Shown: positions 23,575 through 32,884, numbered from the stretch's first letter. The stretch: 64,000 nt of DNA from Bin87 sp965207585 (GCA_965207585.1 CBDBMT010000002.1:285946-349945), one strand, 5' to 3'. Numbers and translations are program-made. The notes: generated from the letters alone by a model not told the origin.

Positions 23575-26177
23575 CTTGAACCTCCCTCGCCAGCGGCGTC
23601 CTTGCGACGGCTGACGGGATTGCGCGGCTCCCGGGCCGGGGATGGGGGATTTCCGTGGTGCGGCTCGCGCCCGGTGTGCCCGTCGTCGTTGGCCCCCTCG
23701 TTTTGCCCCTCCGCCAGCAGGCGGCGGTACTCGCCGACCTTCTCCTCTCCCATCATCTCGGCGGCGGTCAGACCCGCCAATCCGCCCACGGCGCGGGTGT
23801 AGGCGGCGCTGGCGGCCCGGATGCGCTCCGCCGCCGCCGGGTTGCCGTCGTCGGGCCTCCGCACCATCATGGAGAAGGCGGGCAGCCGTTCCGTGCCCAC
23901 GGTGGCCCGCACGTAGCAGTGGTGCACGTCCAGGGACACGACGTCGTCCTCGGACACCCGGTCCTTGCCCAACTCCCACACCAGTTGCCGGGCGTCGCTG
24001 CCCGACACCTGGAACACCGCCAGGCAGCCCACGTTGGCCAGGATCGTGTCCCGCATGGTCAGCGAGAGATCGTTCAGCTTGGCGAGGCTCTGGGTGGCCA
24101 GAATGAAGCTGGCCCCGAACTTGCCCAGTTCGCTGAGCATGGACTCGTAATCGACGCCGGGCATGGACTGCATCTCGTCCACCACCACCAATGCCCCACG
24201 CCTTTCCTCCGGCGCCACGCCGCCCTGCTCCCGGATCACCGCGTCCACCAGGTTGAGGAGCGATGCGCCCACCAGGGCGGCCACGTCCCTTCCCACCACC
24301 CCCTGGGCGGTGGACACCAGCAGCACGCCGCCCTCGCGGATGGTCTGCCGCAGGTCGATGGTGGAGCGGGGCTGGCCCAGGACGGCCCGGGCCCGTTTCG
24401 ACGAGGCGTAGTAGGAGAGGCGGGTCTGCACCGGGGCCAGGGCCTCGGCCCGGTACTGGCGGTGCCAGTTGCCGAAGTCCCGGCCCCACCACTCCAGGAT
24501 GTAGGGATCGGAGACCCTGGCCAGGACTGAGGCGCGGAAGACTTCGTCGGAGAGGAGTTTCAGCCCGTCCAGGATGGTGTGCTGCTGGTCGTCGGCGGTG
24601 GACGGGTGGGCGTTGGCCTCGTGGAGGCTCTTCACCGTGTGCTCCAGGATGGACTGCATCCTCGGCCCCCACTGCTCCCACAGTCCCTTGGCCACCCTGA
24701 CCACCGAGTCGGCGGTGCGGTCCCTATCGGCGAAGACGCGGGTGTCCAGCAGGTTGATGCCGGGGGCGCGTGTCTCGTTGGCCAGGTCGATGAGCTTCAC
24801 CCGGTCGATGAGGGACTCGGGGACCTGCTCCAGGATGGCGGCCACCAGGTCGGCGTGAGGGTCCACGACGATGATGGCGTCGTGGTCGCGGCCCGCCGCC
24901 TTCTCCTCCAGCTTGCGGGCGACCACGTGGCCCATCAGGGTGGACTTGCCCATGCGGGTGCGGGCCACGTAGAGGTGGTGGCGGCGCAGCAGGTCCTCGG
25001 GGAAGCGGATGGGCCGGTTCTCGCCGGTGGTGGCGTGGCCCACCAGCGCCCCTTCGCCGACCCTGCGGGCCGAGGGCAGCAGGGCCCGGGAGCCGGAGCG
25101 TTCCACCAGGGGCGTCTCGTCCCGCTCGCCGGGCGGGTGCCACAGGGCGGCAACCTCCCGCACCCCCAGGACGCTGCGCTCGCCGAAGAGCCCCGGCCCC
25201 GACGGGTGCAGGCCGACGGACGGGGAGGTCGCCTCCCGCAGGTCGCCCACCTTGAACCCCGCCCCGGCGGGGTGGTCGAAGTGATGGTAGGCGGCCACCA
25301 CCGGGGTGAGGAGTTCGCCGATGCGGGGCAGCCTTTCCCCCTCGGGGATGACGGCGGTGAGCTGCAACTCGGCGTCGAAGGCGACGCGGGAGACCTTCTC
25401 CCGGATCAGCAACGGATCGTAGACCCGCCTTCGGCCCTGCCGCCAGCGCCACCAGCCCCAGCCGGCCAAAGCCAGGCCGGCGGCGGCGCCCGCGCCCAGC
25501 AGGACTGCCTTGAGATACTCGCCGTCCTGTACCCACAGGTAGCCCCGCAGGGATGCCAGGGCAACCGCGCCCAGCACCGCCATGGTCACGCCGTCCAGCT
25601 TCAGGGGGCCGGTCTGGTAGGTGTAGGAGGGTTCCCGGTTGTCCGGGACGGCCCGCCGGTGGGCTCTTGCCTGGTGCTGCTGGGACCAGTCGGGGCCCAG
25701 GGAGCGCAGCAGCAGCCGGGCCACCACCCTTTCGCCCCGGTTCAGGTTGGACAGGGCGCCGATGACCGCCAGCAGGGGGTCGGAGCCCGGGTCCAGCAGG
25801 TCGTCGTCCCGGAAGGTGCGGAGCGGCACGTACTCCGGCCCCTCCGCCCGCAGGGAGATGACGCCGGCCCGCTCGCCGTCGCCAAGTATCATGGGGTCGG
25901 CGTCGGCGGGCAGCTGGCGGACGCGGGCCTGGGGGTAGTGGGCGGATAGCTGCTGGCGGACCACCCTATCGTCCTGGCAGCGGACCAGCAGGTTCACGCC
26001 GTCCACGTCGGCGGCCAGCTCCAGGGAGAAGGGTTCGGGGACGGCGATGGACTGGAGCAGGTTCTCCACGCCCAGCAGGGTGCGCTCGCCGGTGCGCGGC
26101 GGCGTGACCGCCAGCAGGACCGGCGGCTTCTCCGCCTCCCGCTTGCCCAGCAGGATATTTCTGGCTTTCTTATTCAT
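23571..26177 (-). CDS. VirD4/TraG-like conjugation coupling ATPase
   Basis: AAAGGAAA lies 6 bases before the ATG. The 868-residue product has an N-terminal domain, two membrane helices at about 196-245 (TMAVLGAVALASLRGYLWV; LLGAGAAAGLALAGWGWWRW), then a RecA-like ATPase. Walker A is ARTRMGKST at 405-413 (first Gly replaced by Ala) and Walker B is GALVVVDEMQSM; a further ATPase segment is FGASFILATQSLAKL. Type IV coupling proteins pump DNA into the transfer channel. The Ser/Pro-rich C-terminus is likely disordered. It stands between virB4 and the replication-relaxation gene. A HerA-like ATPase is the main alternative. Confidence 0.75.
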   Translation of the reverse strand: MNKKARNILLGKREAEKPPVLLAVTPPRTGERTLLGVENLLQSIAVPEPFSLELAADVDGVNLLVRCQDDRVVRQQLSAHYPQARVRQLPADADPMILGDGERAGVISLRAEGPEYVPLRTFRDDDLLDPGSDPLLAVIGALSNLNRGERVVARLLLRSLGPDWSQQHQARAHRRAVPDNREPSYTYQTGPLKLDGVTMAVLGAVALASLRGYLWVQDGEYLKAVLLGAGAAAGLALAGWGWWRWRQGRRRVYDPLLIREKVSRVAFDAELQLTAVIPEGERLPRIGELLTPVVAAYHHFDHPAGAGFKVGDLREATSPSVGLHPSGPGLFGERSVLGVREVAALWHPPGERDETPLVERSGSRALLPSARRVGEGALVGHATTGENRPIRFPEDLLRRHHLYVARTRMGKSTLMGHVVARKLEEKAAGRDHDAIIVVDPHADLVAAILEQVPESLIDRVKLIDLANETRAPGINLLDTRVFADRDRTADSVVRVAKGLWEQWGPRMQSILEHTVKSLHEANAHPSTADDQQHTILDGLKLLSDEVFRASVLARVSDPYILEWWGRDFGNWHRQYRAEALAPVQTRLSYYASSKRARAVLGQPRSTIDLRQTIREGGVLLVSTAQGVVGRDVAALVGASLLNLVDAVIREQGGVAPEERRGALVVVDEMQSMPGVDYESMLSELGKFGASFILATQSLAKLNDLSLTMRDTILANVGCLAVFQVSGSDARQLVWELGKDRVSEDDVVSLDVHHCYVRATVGTERLPAFSMMVRRPDDGNPAAAERIRAASAAYTRAVGGLAGLTAAEMMGEEKVGEYRRLLAEGQNEGANDDGHTGREPHHGNPPSPAREPRNPVSRRKDAAGEGGSR

Positions 26178-26239
26178 GCAAATTTCCTTTCTATTGGATT
26201 AGGTTCCGGTTTCAGAGTCTTGGGTTCAGAGTTCCGGGT

Positions 26240-28522
26240 TCAATGTCTTGGCCTAGGCCGCCACTCGATTACTTCCGTCTCCTCCGGCGTGGCCTCGATG
26301 CGCACGGGAAAGCGGTTGCCTCTCGCCAGCAGCAGCCCGTCGCCCCGGGGACAGGACAGCAGCCAGCGTTGCAGCTCCTCGGGCAGGTCGAAGGCTTCGC
26401 CCACGGTGGAAATCGCGGCGGCGTCCTGCTGCAAGAGCAGCTTGAAGGCGGCGTTCTGGAGCAGGGCACGACCAGAGTGTCCGGTGATGGCGCGGGAGGA
26501 GTCCTCGGAGAGGAGGTCCTGCACGTCCTGGGTGATGAACTGCAAACCCAGCCGGTGCTTCCTGGCCCGCTTTGCCATCGAGACCATGAAGGCGGCGCCC
26601 TCGGGGTGCTGCATGATGCTCCACACCTCGTCCACCACCAGCAGGCGGGGCCGGGGGTCCTGGGCTGCTGCTGCCCACACCGTCTCAGTGCAGACCATCG
26701 CGGCGGCGGGCCTTAGCTCCGGCTCCAGCAGGTGCAGGTCGAAGACGGTTACCAGGGCCTCCCGGGCCAGCAGGTCGTCGCCCTCGTCGGAGAGCAGGTC
26801 CCGCAGGCTGCCGGTGGCGAAGGGGCGCAGCAGGTGGGCAATTTCCGGCGTCTCCCCCTGCAGGTAGGCGTAGAAGTCCCGGAAGCCGGTGCGCTCCCGC
26901 CTTTCGGAGTAGTAGCCCGCCAGGGCGTGGTCAAGGCTGGAACGCCGCTCGGCACTGAGACGCTCCCCCACCATGACTTCAATCAGCCGGCGCAGGCTGC
27001 CGATGCGCTGCAAGAGTTCCTCGCTGTCGCCCCGGTCGATGACGAAGGGGTTCATGCCCTGGCCGGGGACGCCGGGGGAAAGGACCCGTCCACCGGCGGC
27101 CCGCGCCATGTCGGTGTACTCACCCTCCGGGTCGATGATGTAGGCCCGCACTCCGCGACACAGGCCCCGCAACACCCCCAGCTTGGTGGCAAAGGATTTT
27201 CCCGAACCCGATCGCGCCAGGACGGCGGTGTTGGCGTTCAGGTGCGTTCCGTCGAAGGGGTCGTAGACGATGGGGGCGCAGGCCCGCAGGTCAATGCCGT
27301 AGAGGGTGCCGCTCCTGGTGTCCAGGTCCGGCGGCGAGAAGGGGAACAGCCGGGCCAATGACGACGTGTCCAGCGTCCGCCAAACGGCCACGGCGTTCAG
27401 GCCCAGGGGCAATGTGGACAACAATCCCTCCCGTTGCCTAAAGGCCAGGTTGTCCAGCTTGCCCAACGTGGCGGCGAAGTGGGCCCGGGCCTTTTGGGTC
27501 AGGTCCTTCAACGTATCCTGGTCGCCGGCGTGGAGGGTGACGGACAGGGAGGCGTGGAACAGCCGCTCCCTTCCCCGCTGCACTTCGTTGCGCAGGCGGC
27601 TCACGTCCTCCAGGGCGATCTCCGCCTCGGGGGACATACTGCGGCCCCGCTTGAAGGACAGGCTCTGCGCCGACTCGAAGCGGACCTTCTGCCACTCCAG
27701 GGTGCGCGCCGCCTGCTCCGTGGGAATGGCGCCCAGGTGCACCGACAGGTCCATGGGCGCGCCGGCGGCCATCAACCCTTGCAGGAAACCGGGGGCGAGA
27801 CTCCGGGGCCACTTGCCCAGGTGCAGGGAGCGGGTGAGATGGTCGCCGATGCGGATGTCGCGACGGTTCACCTCGACCTCCATTTCGGCGTCCTCGTCCC
27901 GTTCCTGGGGCGAGCCGCCCAGAGCCGACGCCAGCAGCAACTGGCGCAGGGCGTTGCCCTTCAGCGGAAAGACGCCCAGCCCTGCCCGGGCCAGCAGGCC
28001 GTGGAGCTCGCCGGCACGGCTGTGCTCGCACACGGCGTAGAACCTTCGGTCCAGGATGCCCTCCCGGGTTTCCAGCGTGGTCAGCAACCGTCCCAGGGAT
28101 TCCGATGCTTCCTTTGTTTGGGCTGGCAGGTCTTCGGGCTGTGCCTCGGCCAGCCGGTCCCTCAAGCCATGCAACACCGGCGGGTGCTGCCTGACCAGCA
28201 GTTGCACCGGAAAGTCCAAGGCGTTCAGGGAACCGGCGAAGGCGCCCATCTTGGGCTCGTCCAGCTCCAGCCCCATCACCTCCAGCACCGCCAGCTTCAC
28301 CCCGTCCAGGCGCACCGGGCCGTCGTCCTCCAGGTGGGACACCATGAAGAACAGGGACAGCGGGGGCGGCGGCTTGAGTTCCACTGCTTCCGGGTCCTTC
28401 CCTGCCACTTCCGCCGGTTGGCCGGCCTCAGTCGCGGCTGACTTGTTTCCTACGAAGGGCAACGGCAGCCTTTTGATCCTGGTCAACTTCGGTTTCAATG
28501 CTTGCAACTCTCTCTCCTCCAT
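26240..28522 (-). CDS. VirB4/TrsE-like type IV secretion ATPase
   Basis: The ATG at 28522 overlaps the stop of the pilin gene (TAATG). A longer frame exists but runs through that gene. The 760-residue product has the VirB4 N-terminal region, Walker A ARSGSGKSF at 436-444, the segment GVRAYIIDPEGEY, Walker B RLLVVDEVWS, and KHRLGLQFITQDVQDLLS typical of VirB4/TraC. It powers assembly and substrate movement in the conjugation channel at the membrane. Gene order (secreted protein, VirB6, pilin, PrgI fusion, pilin, VirB4, coupling ATPase) is that of monoderm conjugative elements. Confidence 0.85.
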   Translation of the reverse strand: MEERELQALKPKLTRIKRLPLPFVGNKSAATEAGQPAEVAGKDPEAVELKPPPPLSLFFMVSHLEDDGPVRLDGVKLAVLEVMGLELDEPKMGAFAGSLNALDFPVQLLVRQHPPVLHGLRDRLAEAQPEDLPAQTKEASESLGRLLTTLETREGILDRRFYAVCEHSRAGELHGLLARAGLGVFPLKGNALRQLLLASALGGSPQERDEDAEMEVEVNRRDIRIGDHLTRSLHLGKWPRSLAPGFLQGLMAAGAPMDLSVHLGAIPTEQAARTLEWQKVRFESAQSLSFKRGRSMSPEAEIALEDVSRLRNEVQRGRERLFHASLSVTLHAGDQDTLKDLTQKARAHFAATLGKLDNLAFRQREGLLSTLPLGLNAVAVWRTLDTSSLARLFPFSPPDLDTRSGTLYGIDLRACAPIVYDPFDGTHLNANTAVLARSGSGKSFATKLGVLRGLCRGVRAYIIDPEGEYTDMARAAGGRVLSPGVPGQGMNPFVIDRGDSEELLQRIGSLRRLIEVMVGERLSAERRSSLDHALAGYYSERRERTGFRDFYAYLQGETPEIAHLLRPFATGSLRDLLSDEGDDLLAREALVTVFDLHLLEPELRPAAAMVCTETVWAAAAQDPRPRLLVVDEVWSIMQHPEGAAFMVSMAKRARKHRLGLQFITQDVQDLLSEDSSRAITGHSGRALLQNAAFKLLLQQDAAAISTVGEAFDLPEELQRWLLSCPRGDGLLLARGNRFPVRIEATPEETEVIEWRPRPRH

Positions 28523-28839
28523 TACAGGCTGGGGATGACGCCGCCGCTGACGGCCAGGGCGATGGCCTTGGCCAGCAGCGCCACCACCAGGCCCACCACC
28601 GCCATGAACACGGCGTTGCGCGCCCTGCCCCTTCCCTCTCCCTCCGCTCCCTCGGCCATCAGCACGAATCCCGCCCAGACCATGGAGAACAGGCACAGGC
28701 CCGCCCCGGCGTAGGCCATGCCGGTAAGCGCCGCGTCGAAGGCGTCGGCCATCGCCTTCATCTCGTCGTCGGGGCCGGCGGCCACCGACGACAGGACTAC
28801 TGGAAAAGCCACCAGCAGGGCGGTCAGTTTCCGGGCCAT
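28522..28839 (-). CDS. VirB2/TrbC-like pilin subunit
   Basis: The ATG at 28839 (MARKLTALLV) follows TGGAG; a GTG at 28851 is an alternative. The 105-residue product has a signal sequence (residues 1-20, LTALLVAFPVVLSSVAAG), an amphipathic stretch, and two hydrophobic helices joined by a basic loop (GEGRGRARN). This is the VirB2 pilin topology. It overlaps the PrgI-fusion gene upstream by 16 bases and touches virB4 downstream, so all three are coupled. Confidence 0.65.
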   Translation of the reverse strand: MARKLTALLVAFPVVLSSVAAGPDDEMKAMADAFDAALTGMAYAGAGLCLFSMVWAGFVLMAEGAEGEGRGRARNAVFMAVVGLVVALLAKAIALAVSGGVIPSL

Positions 28840-30452
28840 AGCCGGCTCCACCAGTTGGAACCGCCCACCGGGGTCTGCTCCGCCCTGGGCGGCTCGGGCT
28901 GGGGCGGGGGAACGTAGAGGGCCTGGTAGGGGGCGTCGGCGCCCAGGCCCACCGCCCGACTCACTCCGGATATGGGGGCGGGTGCCAGGGGAATGCTCGC
29001 CGTCCGGGTGCGGGTTACGTCGGAACGCTGCACCTCCACGGCGCGCACGTGCTCCGGGTGGTGGACGTAGACGCGCACCGTCTTGACCGTTGAGCTTTCA
29101 CCGCAGGCGCAGGTCACCCGGCGGGTGTGCACGTCGGTGCGGGCCGGGTGGTGCGTGGTCTGCAACATGGGCGGGCGGGGGACGTTCAGCGTCGCCGTCA
29201 GGTCCGCCGCGATCTCCAGCTCGTTGACCGCCCTCGCGTTGGCGACGGGCAGGGTGAAGGAAGTCTCGCCGTCCGGGACGAAGGTGGCCGTTGTCGAGTG
29301 GCCGCCCCAGGTGACGCTGACCGTTCCGGCGACGGCGGTCACGGTGGCGTCCAGCATTGCCGGAACCGACTGGCTGAAGTGGCCGCCGTACACCGGCAGG
29401 TCCTCCTCGTGCCGGGTCTCGGCGATGCACTCCGAGGCGATGACGCCGCTGATGCGCCCCGGCGTCCACTCCAGGGAGGTGACCGCCAGGTCGCACAGCT
29501 CACCCTCGGCGGTGGGCAGGGGGTAGGGAATTTGCTGGCTCTTCAGCGACGCCGCGCCGGAGAACCCCAAGGTGTCCTGCCACGAGAAGGTGAAGGAGGG
29601 CGTCGGGCCGTCCAGGATCAGGTTGTGGCTCTTGCTCTCTCCGGCGGCGAGGCCGGTGTTGAAGCCCATCTCCAGGGTCCTGCCGGTCCTGCCTCCGAAG
29701 ACCCGGCCCTTCAGGTCCAGGTCGTGGGCGGCCCGCAGGGTGACGGCGGCGGTGTCGCCGGAGACGGCCAGCCGTTCCACGTAGACGCGGCGGCCCGGCG
29801 CCGGGTCCGACGGCTCGAAGTAGATTTCGCCCAGCCGCCAGGCGTCGCCGTAGGGGTTGTCGTCCGGGTCGTCGGCCAGGGCGCTGCCGGGCATCGCCAC
29901 GACGGCCAGCGCCAGCAGTCCGGCCGCCGCCAGGAACCGGCCCCGGCGTTTCCCACCGCCGGTCTCCGCCTGCGTCTGGTTGGCCCCGTTGCCGGACTTC
30001 CGGCGGCGTCCCAGCCAGCGGTGGGGCCGGAACGTGCGGCGGCTCCTGCGCTTCCGGCGCCTCTCGCGGAACTTCTCCAGCCTGCTGGCCGCTGTATTCG
30101 CCAGGAGCCGCAGCGGGTCGGGTTTGGCCTCGGGCTGCGGGGGCGGCTCGTTGACCGCCAGTCCCGCCGGAGACCCGGCGTAGCCCCTGGCCCTCAGCCG
30201 GAACTTCAGCAGGTCGGCGGCCACCAGGGGCAATCCCCGGCCGCCCACCTTGACCACGGTCAGGGCCACGCCCGCCGCGCCCAGCAGCACGGCCACGGCC
30301 AACTTCAGCCCCGAGGGGCCGAAGGGGAAGTAGCGGTACACCCCGTAGCTCACGGCGCACACCGCCACCACCGCCACCACCTGGGGAAAGGTGAACCACA
30401 GGAGCGCCTTGTCCTCGGCCTGCACGTGGGTCGGCACTTCGTGCTCTCTCAT
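28824..30452 (-). CDS. PrgI-family membrane protein fused to a large secreted domain
   Basis: The ribosome site is GGGGTGGA. Residues 1-85 are PrgI/VirB3-like (VPTHVQAEDKALLWFTFPQV, then two membrane helices). A strongly basic stretch at 128-151 (FRERRRKRRSRRTFRPHRWL) follows. At 170-193 there is a signal-peptide-like segment (RFLAAAGLLALAVVAMPGSA, then LADD). About 350 residues of beta-rich sequence follow with conserved-looking Cys and His (RRVTCACGESSTVK). PrgI proteins normally have 100-200 residues. The C-terminal half looks like an exported domain joined in frame, perhaps a channel or surface component. Confidence 0.6.
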   Translation of the reverse strand: MREHEVPTHVQAEDKALLWFTFPQVVAVVAVCAVSYGVYRYFPFGPSGLKLAVAVLLGAAGVALTVVKVGGRGLPLVAADLLKFRLRARGYAGSPAGLAVNEPPPQPEAKPDPLRLLANTAASRLEKFRERRRKRRSRRTFRPHRWLGRRRKSGNGANQTQAETGGGKRRGRFLAAAGLLALAVVAMPGSALADDPDDNPYGDAWRLGEIYFEPSDPAPGRRVYVERLAVSGDTAAVTLRAAHDLDLKGRVFGGRTGRTLEMGFNTGLAAGESKSHNLILDGPTPSFTFSWQDTLGFSGAASLKSQQIPYPLPTAEGELCDLAVTSLEWTPGRISGVIASECIAETRHEEDLPVYGGHFSQSVPAMLDATVTAVAGTVSVTWGGHSTTATFVPDGETSFTLPVANARAVNELEIAADLTATLNVPRPPMLQTTHHPARTDVHTRRVTCACGESSTVKTVRVYVHHPEHVRAVEVQRSDVTRTRTASIPLAPAPISGVSRAVGLGADAPYQALYVPPPQPEPPRAEQTPVGGSNWWSRLWPGN

Positions 30453-30462
30453 GCTCCACCCC

Positions 30463-30738
30463 CTACTTGATCTTCTTGGGATCGGGGATCTTCGGGTCCA
30501 CGGTGTTGCCCACCACGGCGTTCATCACCAGTTCGACGACGCCATAGGCGACGAGGGCCAGCACGATCCCCGCCAACGCGGTCATCATGGCCGTCTTGCC
30601 CCGCTCCATCTGGTTGGGCGCGCCCGAGGCGGTGAGGTAGAGGTAGGCCCCGTAGATGAAATAGCCCACCCCCACCACGCCCACCAGTCCCAGCAGGATG
30701 CCCACCAGGTTCGATACGGTCTGGGTAAGGTTGTCCAT
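30463..30738 (-). CDS. type IV secretion pilin-like protein (TrbC/VirB2 family)
   Basis: GAGGAG lies 9 bases before the ATG. The 91-residue product has two hydrophobic helices: NLVGILLGLVGVVGVGYFIY and AMMTALAGIVLALVAYGVVE. A short basic loop (PNQMERGKT) joins them, and the tail is charged and Lys-rich. This is the layout of the small T4SS pilin family of monoderms. It lies 11 bases before the PrgI-fusion gene. Confidence 0.7.
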   Translation of the reverse strand: MDNLTQTVSNLVGILLGLVGVVGVGYFIYGAYLYLTASGAPNQMERGKTAMMTALAGIVLALVAYGVVELVMNAVVGNTVDPKIPDPKKIK

Positions 30739-30885
30739 AGAGTTTTTCTCCTCAGTCGTTTTCTCGTGGTTTGCGTCTCAATTCATCGGCGCATTGGCGC
30801 ACTGCTACTGGCACATCGGCGCACCTCCCCGTTGTGCGGCGGCGCGAACGTTCAGCCGCGCCGGTAGTTGTCGTTCCTTGGTTGG

Positions 30886-31863
30886 CTACGGCCCCTGGCT
30901 GCGGGGCGTGGGACCGCCCTGGCCGGCGGGGGTGGAGTTCTGGGCCGCCGAGTTCACCGCGTTGGCCCCGGTGTTGGCCGCCGTGTTGGCAGTGGTCGTC
31001 GCGGCGGCGGCGGCAACCCCCGCCGGTCCGCCGGACGCGCCCCCGGCCAGCAGGCCGACGGCCCGGGCCGAGCGCACCATCTGGCCGGGCAGGGACATGC
31101 CGAAGTACAGGGTGTGCAGCCAGGCGTCGAAGGTCCCGTGCTGCCCCAGCATGGACGGCACCCGCCCGGCCAGATACATAAAGGCGATGGCCATCAGCAG
31201 CTTCCACACCAGGTCCTGGGCCGGCTCGAACTCGCCGATCAGGGCGAACTCCCCCAGGAAGGCGAACCCCATGGCCAGCGCTATCAGTTGCACCGCCTGC
31301 TGGAACACCGTCACCAGGAACATCCGCAGCCAGTGGCGGCCCCAACCGGCGGTGTGGGGCAGGATCCACAGCCCCAACGCGATGGGGGCCAGGGCCAGCA
31401 GGATGTCGATCAGGGCCAACCGCAGGATCATCTGCACCAGCAGGTAGAGGACGAAGAGGCCGAAGACCAGGTAGAGCAGGGCGATGAACATCGCCAGGCC
31501 GGGCGCGGCGGTCTCCGCCGCCGCCAGCAATGCGAACAGGGGCGCCCGCAGCAGATCGCCTGGAGTGACGTTCAGGGAGGCGGCGACGAATTGCGATACC
31601 GCGTGGGCCACGTCGATGACCAGGGCGCACCACCACAGGGACGCCGCGGCGGCGGTCAGGCCCAGCACCAGGCGGGGCACCATCTCCCGCCAGCCCGACT
31701 GGTGGCGGCCCAGGTGCTCCTGGACGATGAAGCTCAGCCCCATCCAGCCCAGGATGGCCGCCAACGCCGCCGAGGTGACGGCCCAGACGGTCATCCAGGC
31801 CAGCCTCACCACGGGATGCAGGTAGGTGAGTTCCGGGGGCGTGCCGGTGAGGATGTCGCTCAT
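30886..31863 (-). CDS. VirB6/TrbL-like polytopic membrane protein
   Basis: The ATG at 31863 follows GAGGGG, which lies in the last codons of the gene upstream. The 325-residue product has about six to seven membrane helices, among them MTVWAVTSAALAAILGWMGL, LYLVFGLFVLYLLVQMILRL and DILLALAPIALGLWILPH. An Ala/Gly/Asn/Thr-rich low-complexity tail follows. The central run matches the VirB6/TrbL channel family of conjugation systems. It would form the inner channel with VirB4 and the PrgI protein. Confidence 0.7.
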   Translation of the reverse strand: MSDILTGTPPELTYLHPVVRLAWMTVWAVTSAALAAILGWMGLSFIVQEHLGRHQSGWREMVPRLVLGLTAAAASLWWCALVIDVAHAVSQFVAASLNVTPGDLLRAPLFALLAAAETAAPGLAMFIALLYLVFGLFVLYLLVQMILRLALIDILLALAPIALGLWILPHTAGWGRHWLRMFLVTVFQQAVQLIALAMGFAFLGEFALIGEFEPAQDLVWKLLMAIAFMYLAGRVPSMLGQHGTFDAWLHTLYFGMSLPGQMVRSARAVGLLAGGASGGPAGVAAAAATTTANTAANTGANAVNSAAQNSTPAGQGGPTPRSQGP

Positions 31864-31867
31864 GCCG

Positions 31868-32479
31868 CTACCCCTCGCACTCGGCGATCTGGGTCTGGGT
31901 GATTCCCTCCACCACGCCACACAACGTCCCGTGGACGCCCTGGATCACCCAGCGGGCGGCGGCCCGGGCCCAGCGGTCCGGGTCCAGGGCGCCCAGAACC
32001 TTGTCCCACAGACCCCTCGGCTGGTGGACGGGAATCAACGCGTGAAAGACGTGGTGGTCGCCGCCGCCCTGGCGGGGGACGGCCAGCACCAGCAGGAAGG
32101 CTTGCTCCGGGTGGAGGTCGGGGTGTTCGGCGAGGGCCGGGTACTCGAAGGTGTACTCCCAGCCCTCGGCCAGCTTTTTCTCCCCGCCCTGCACCCGGTA
32201 GGTGTTGGTGAGCCAGTCCCCGGTGTCCGGGTGGCGGATGGAGTAGTGGAGGACGCTGAGTTGGCGGCTGAACATGGGCCGGGCCACGAAGTCGCCGTCC
32301 TTCTTCCTTTCCACCATCTGGCGGTCCCGGTTGACCAGTTGCAGGTCGTCCTGGTCCTGGGGCGGGGATTGGGCCAGGGCCGCGCCGCTGGCGGGAAGGG
32401 CGACGACGGCGGCTGACAGCAGCGCCGCCGCCGCCATCATCGCCCGCCGGACGAGCCTGGGTCTGCTTGCCTGGGTCAA
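31868..32479 (-). CDS. secreted protein of the conjugation operon
   Basis: A TTG start at 32479 lies 8 bases after GGAGG; the open frame continues upstream without a ribosome site. The product (about 203 residues) has a signal sequence with a basic start (RPRLVRRAM) and core (AAALLSAAVVALPASGAALA), so it is exported. The mature part is mixed and soluble, with a conserved-looking RQLSVLHYSIRHPDTGDWLT. I do not recognise the family. It is the first gene of the minus-strand transfer operon, just past a region of repeated operator-like motifs. Confidence 0.55.
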   Translation of the reverse strand: MTQASRPRLVRRAMMAAAALLSAAVVALPASGAALAQSPPQDQDDLQLVNRDRQMVERKKDGDFVARPMFSRQLSVLHYSIRHPDTGDWLTNTYRVQGGEKKLAEGWEYTFEYPALAEHPDLHPEQAFLLVLAVPRQGGGDHHVFHALIPVHQPRGLWDKVLGALDPDRWARAAARWVIQGVHGTLCGVVEGITQTQIAECEG

Positions 32480-32660
32480 TTCGTTCACCTCCCTGGTGTC
32501 GGGGTCGCCGGTCTCTTCGCCGGCGCCGCCAGAGAGTGTGAACAATCAAAGCCCGCCGCATAACCTCTCCCACGCCCCCACCTTCCTGCGGGGGCGCGCA
32601 GGGCCTTACGCAAGCGGCCCCTCTCGTGGTGTCATTGGGGTGTACAGGAGTCGCTTCCGG

Positions 32661-32860
32661 TTGCAGAAATGCAAGTCGGGACGTTTTGAACCTGGAACCT
32701 GGGGAAATCGGCCTCCTATCGGACCTTTCCTGTTAACGGTTTTCGTAAGGACCCCTTCCAACGGGCCGTTGCATACTCCCTGGGTGAAACTTGCACTTCT
32801 GCAAGCGTCGAAGCCGCCCGCCGGTTGCATTGGCCCCGTTGGAAAGTTGCACTTTTACAA
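32661..32860. promoter_or_regulatory. divergent control region with three operator-like repeats
   Basis: Three 16-base elements share ACTTGCAYTTCTGCAA: 32661-32676 (minus orientation, ACTTGCATTTCTGCAA), 32789-32804 (ACTTGCACTTCTGCAA) and 32845-32860 (AGTTGCACTTTTACAA). Each is an imperfect inverted repeat (TTGCA...TGCAA). They lie in the 405-base gap between the transfer operon (minus) and the HTH regulator gene (plus), as expected for sites of a shared regulator. Confidence 0.55.
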
Positions 32861-32884
32861 GTCGGCATCGGCGAGGAGGAAAAC

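Noticed and set aside
23575..24681. N-terminal extension of the replication-relaxation frame
   Set aside because: It overlaps the ATPase gene in a different frame and is Gly/Arg-rich nonsense. A GTG start with GGAGG at 23574 explains the real beginning.
24579..25949. A 456-codon plus-strand frame
   Set aside because: It is antisense to the coupling ATPase, which has Walker motifs; the plus-strand product has none.
29127..30470. A 447-codon plus-strand frame
   Set aside because: It is antisense to the PrgI fusion, which has membrane helices and proper operon spacing.
18402..32479. tRNA gene as integration site
   Set aside because: I saw no tRNA cloverleaf or CCA-end sequence at the element boundary. 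The boundary lies in a recombinase gene, consistent with a serine integrase.
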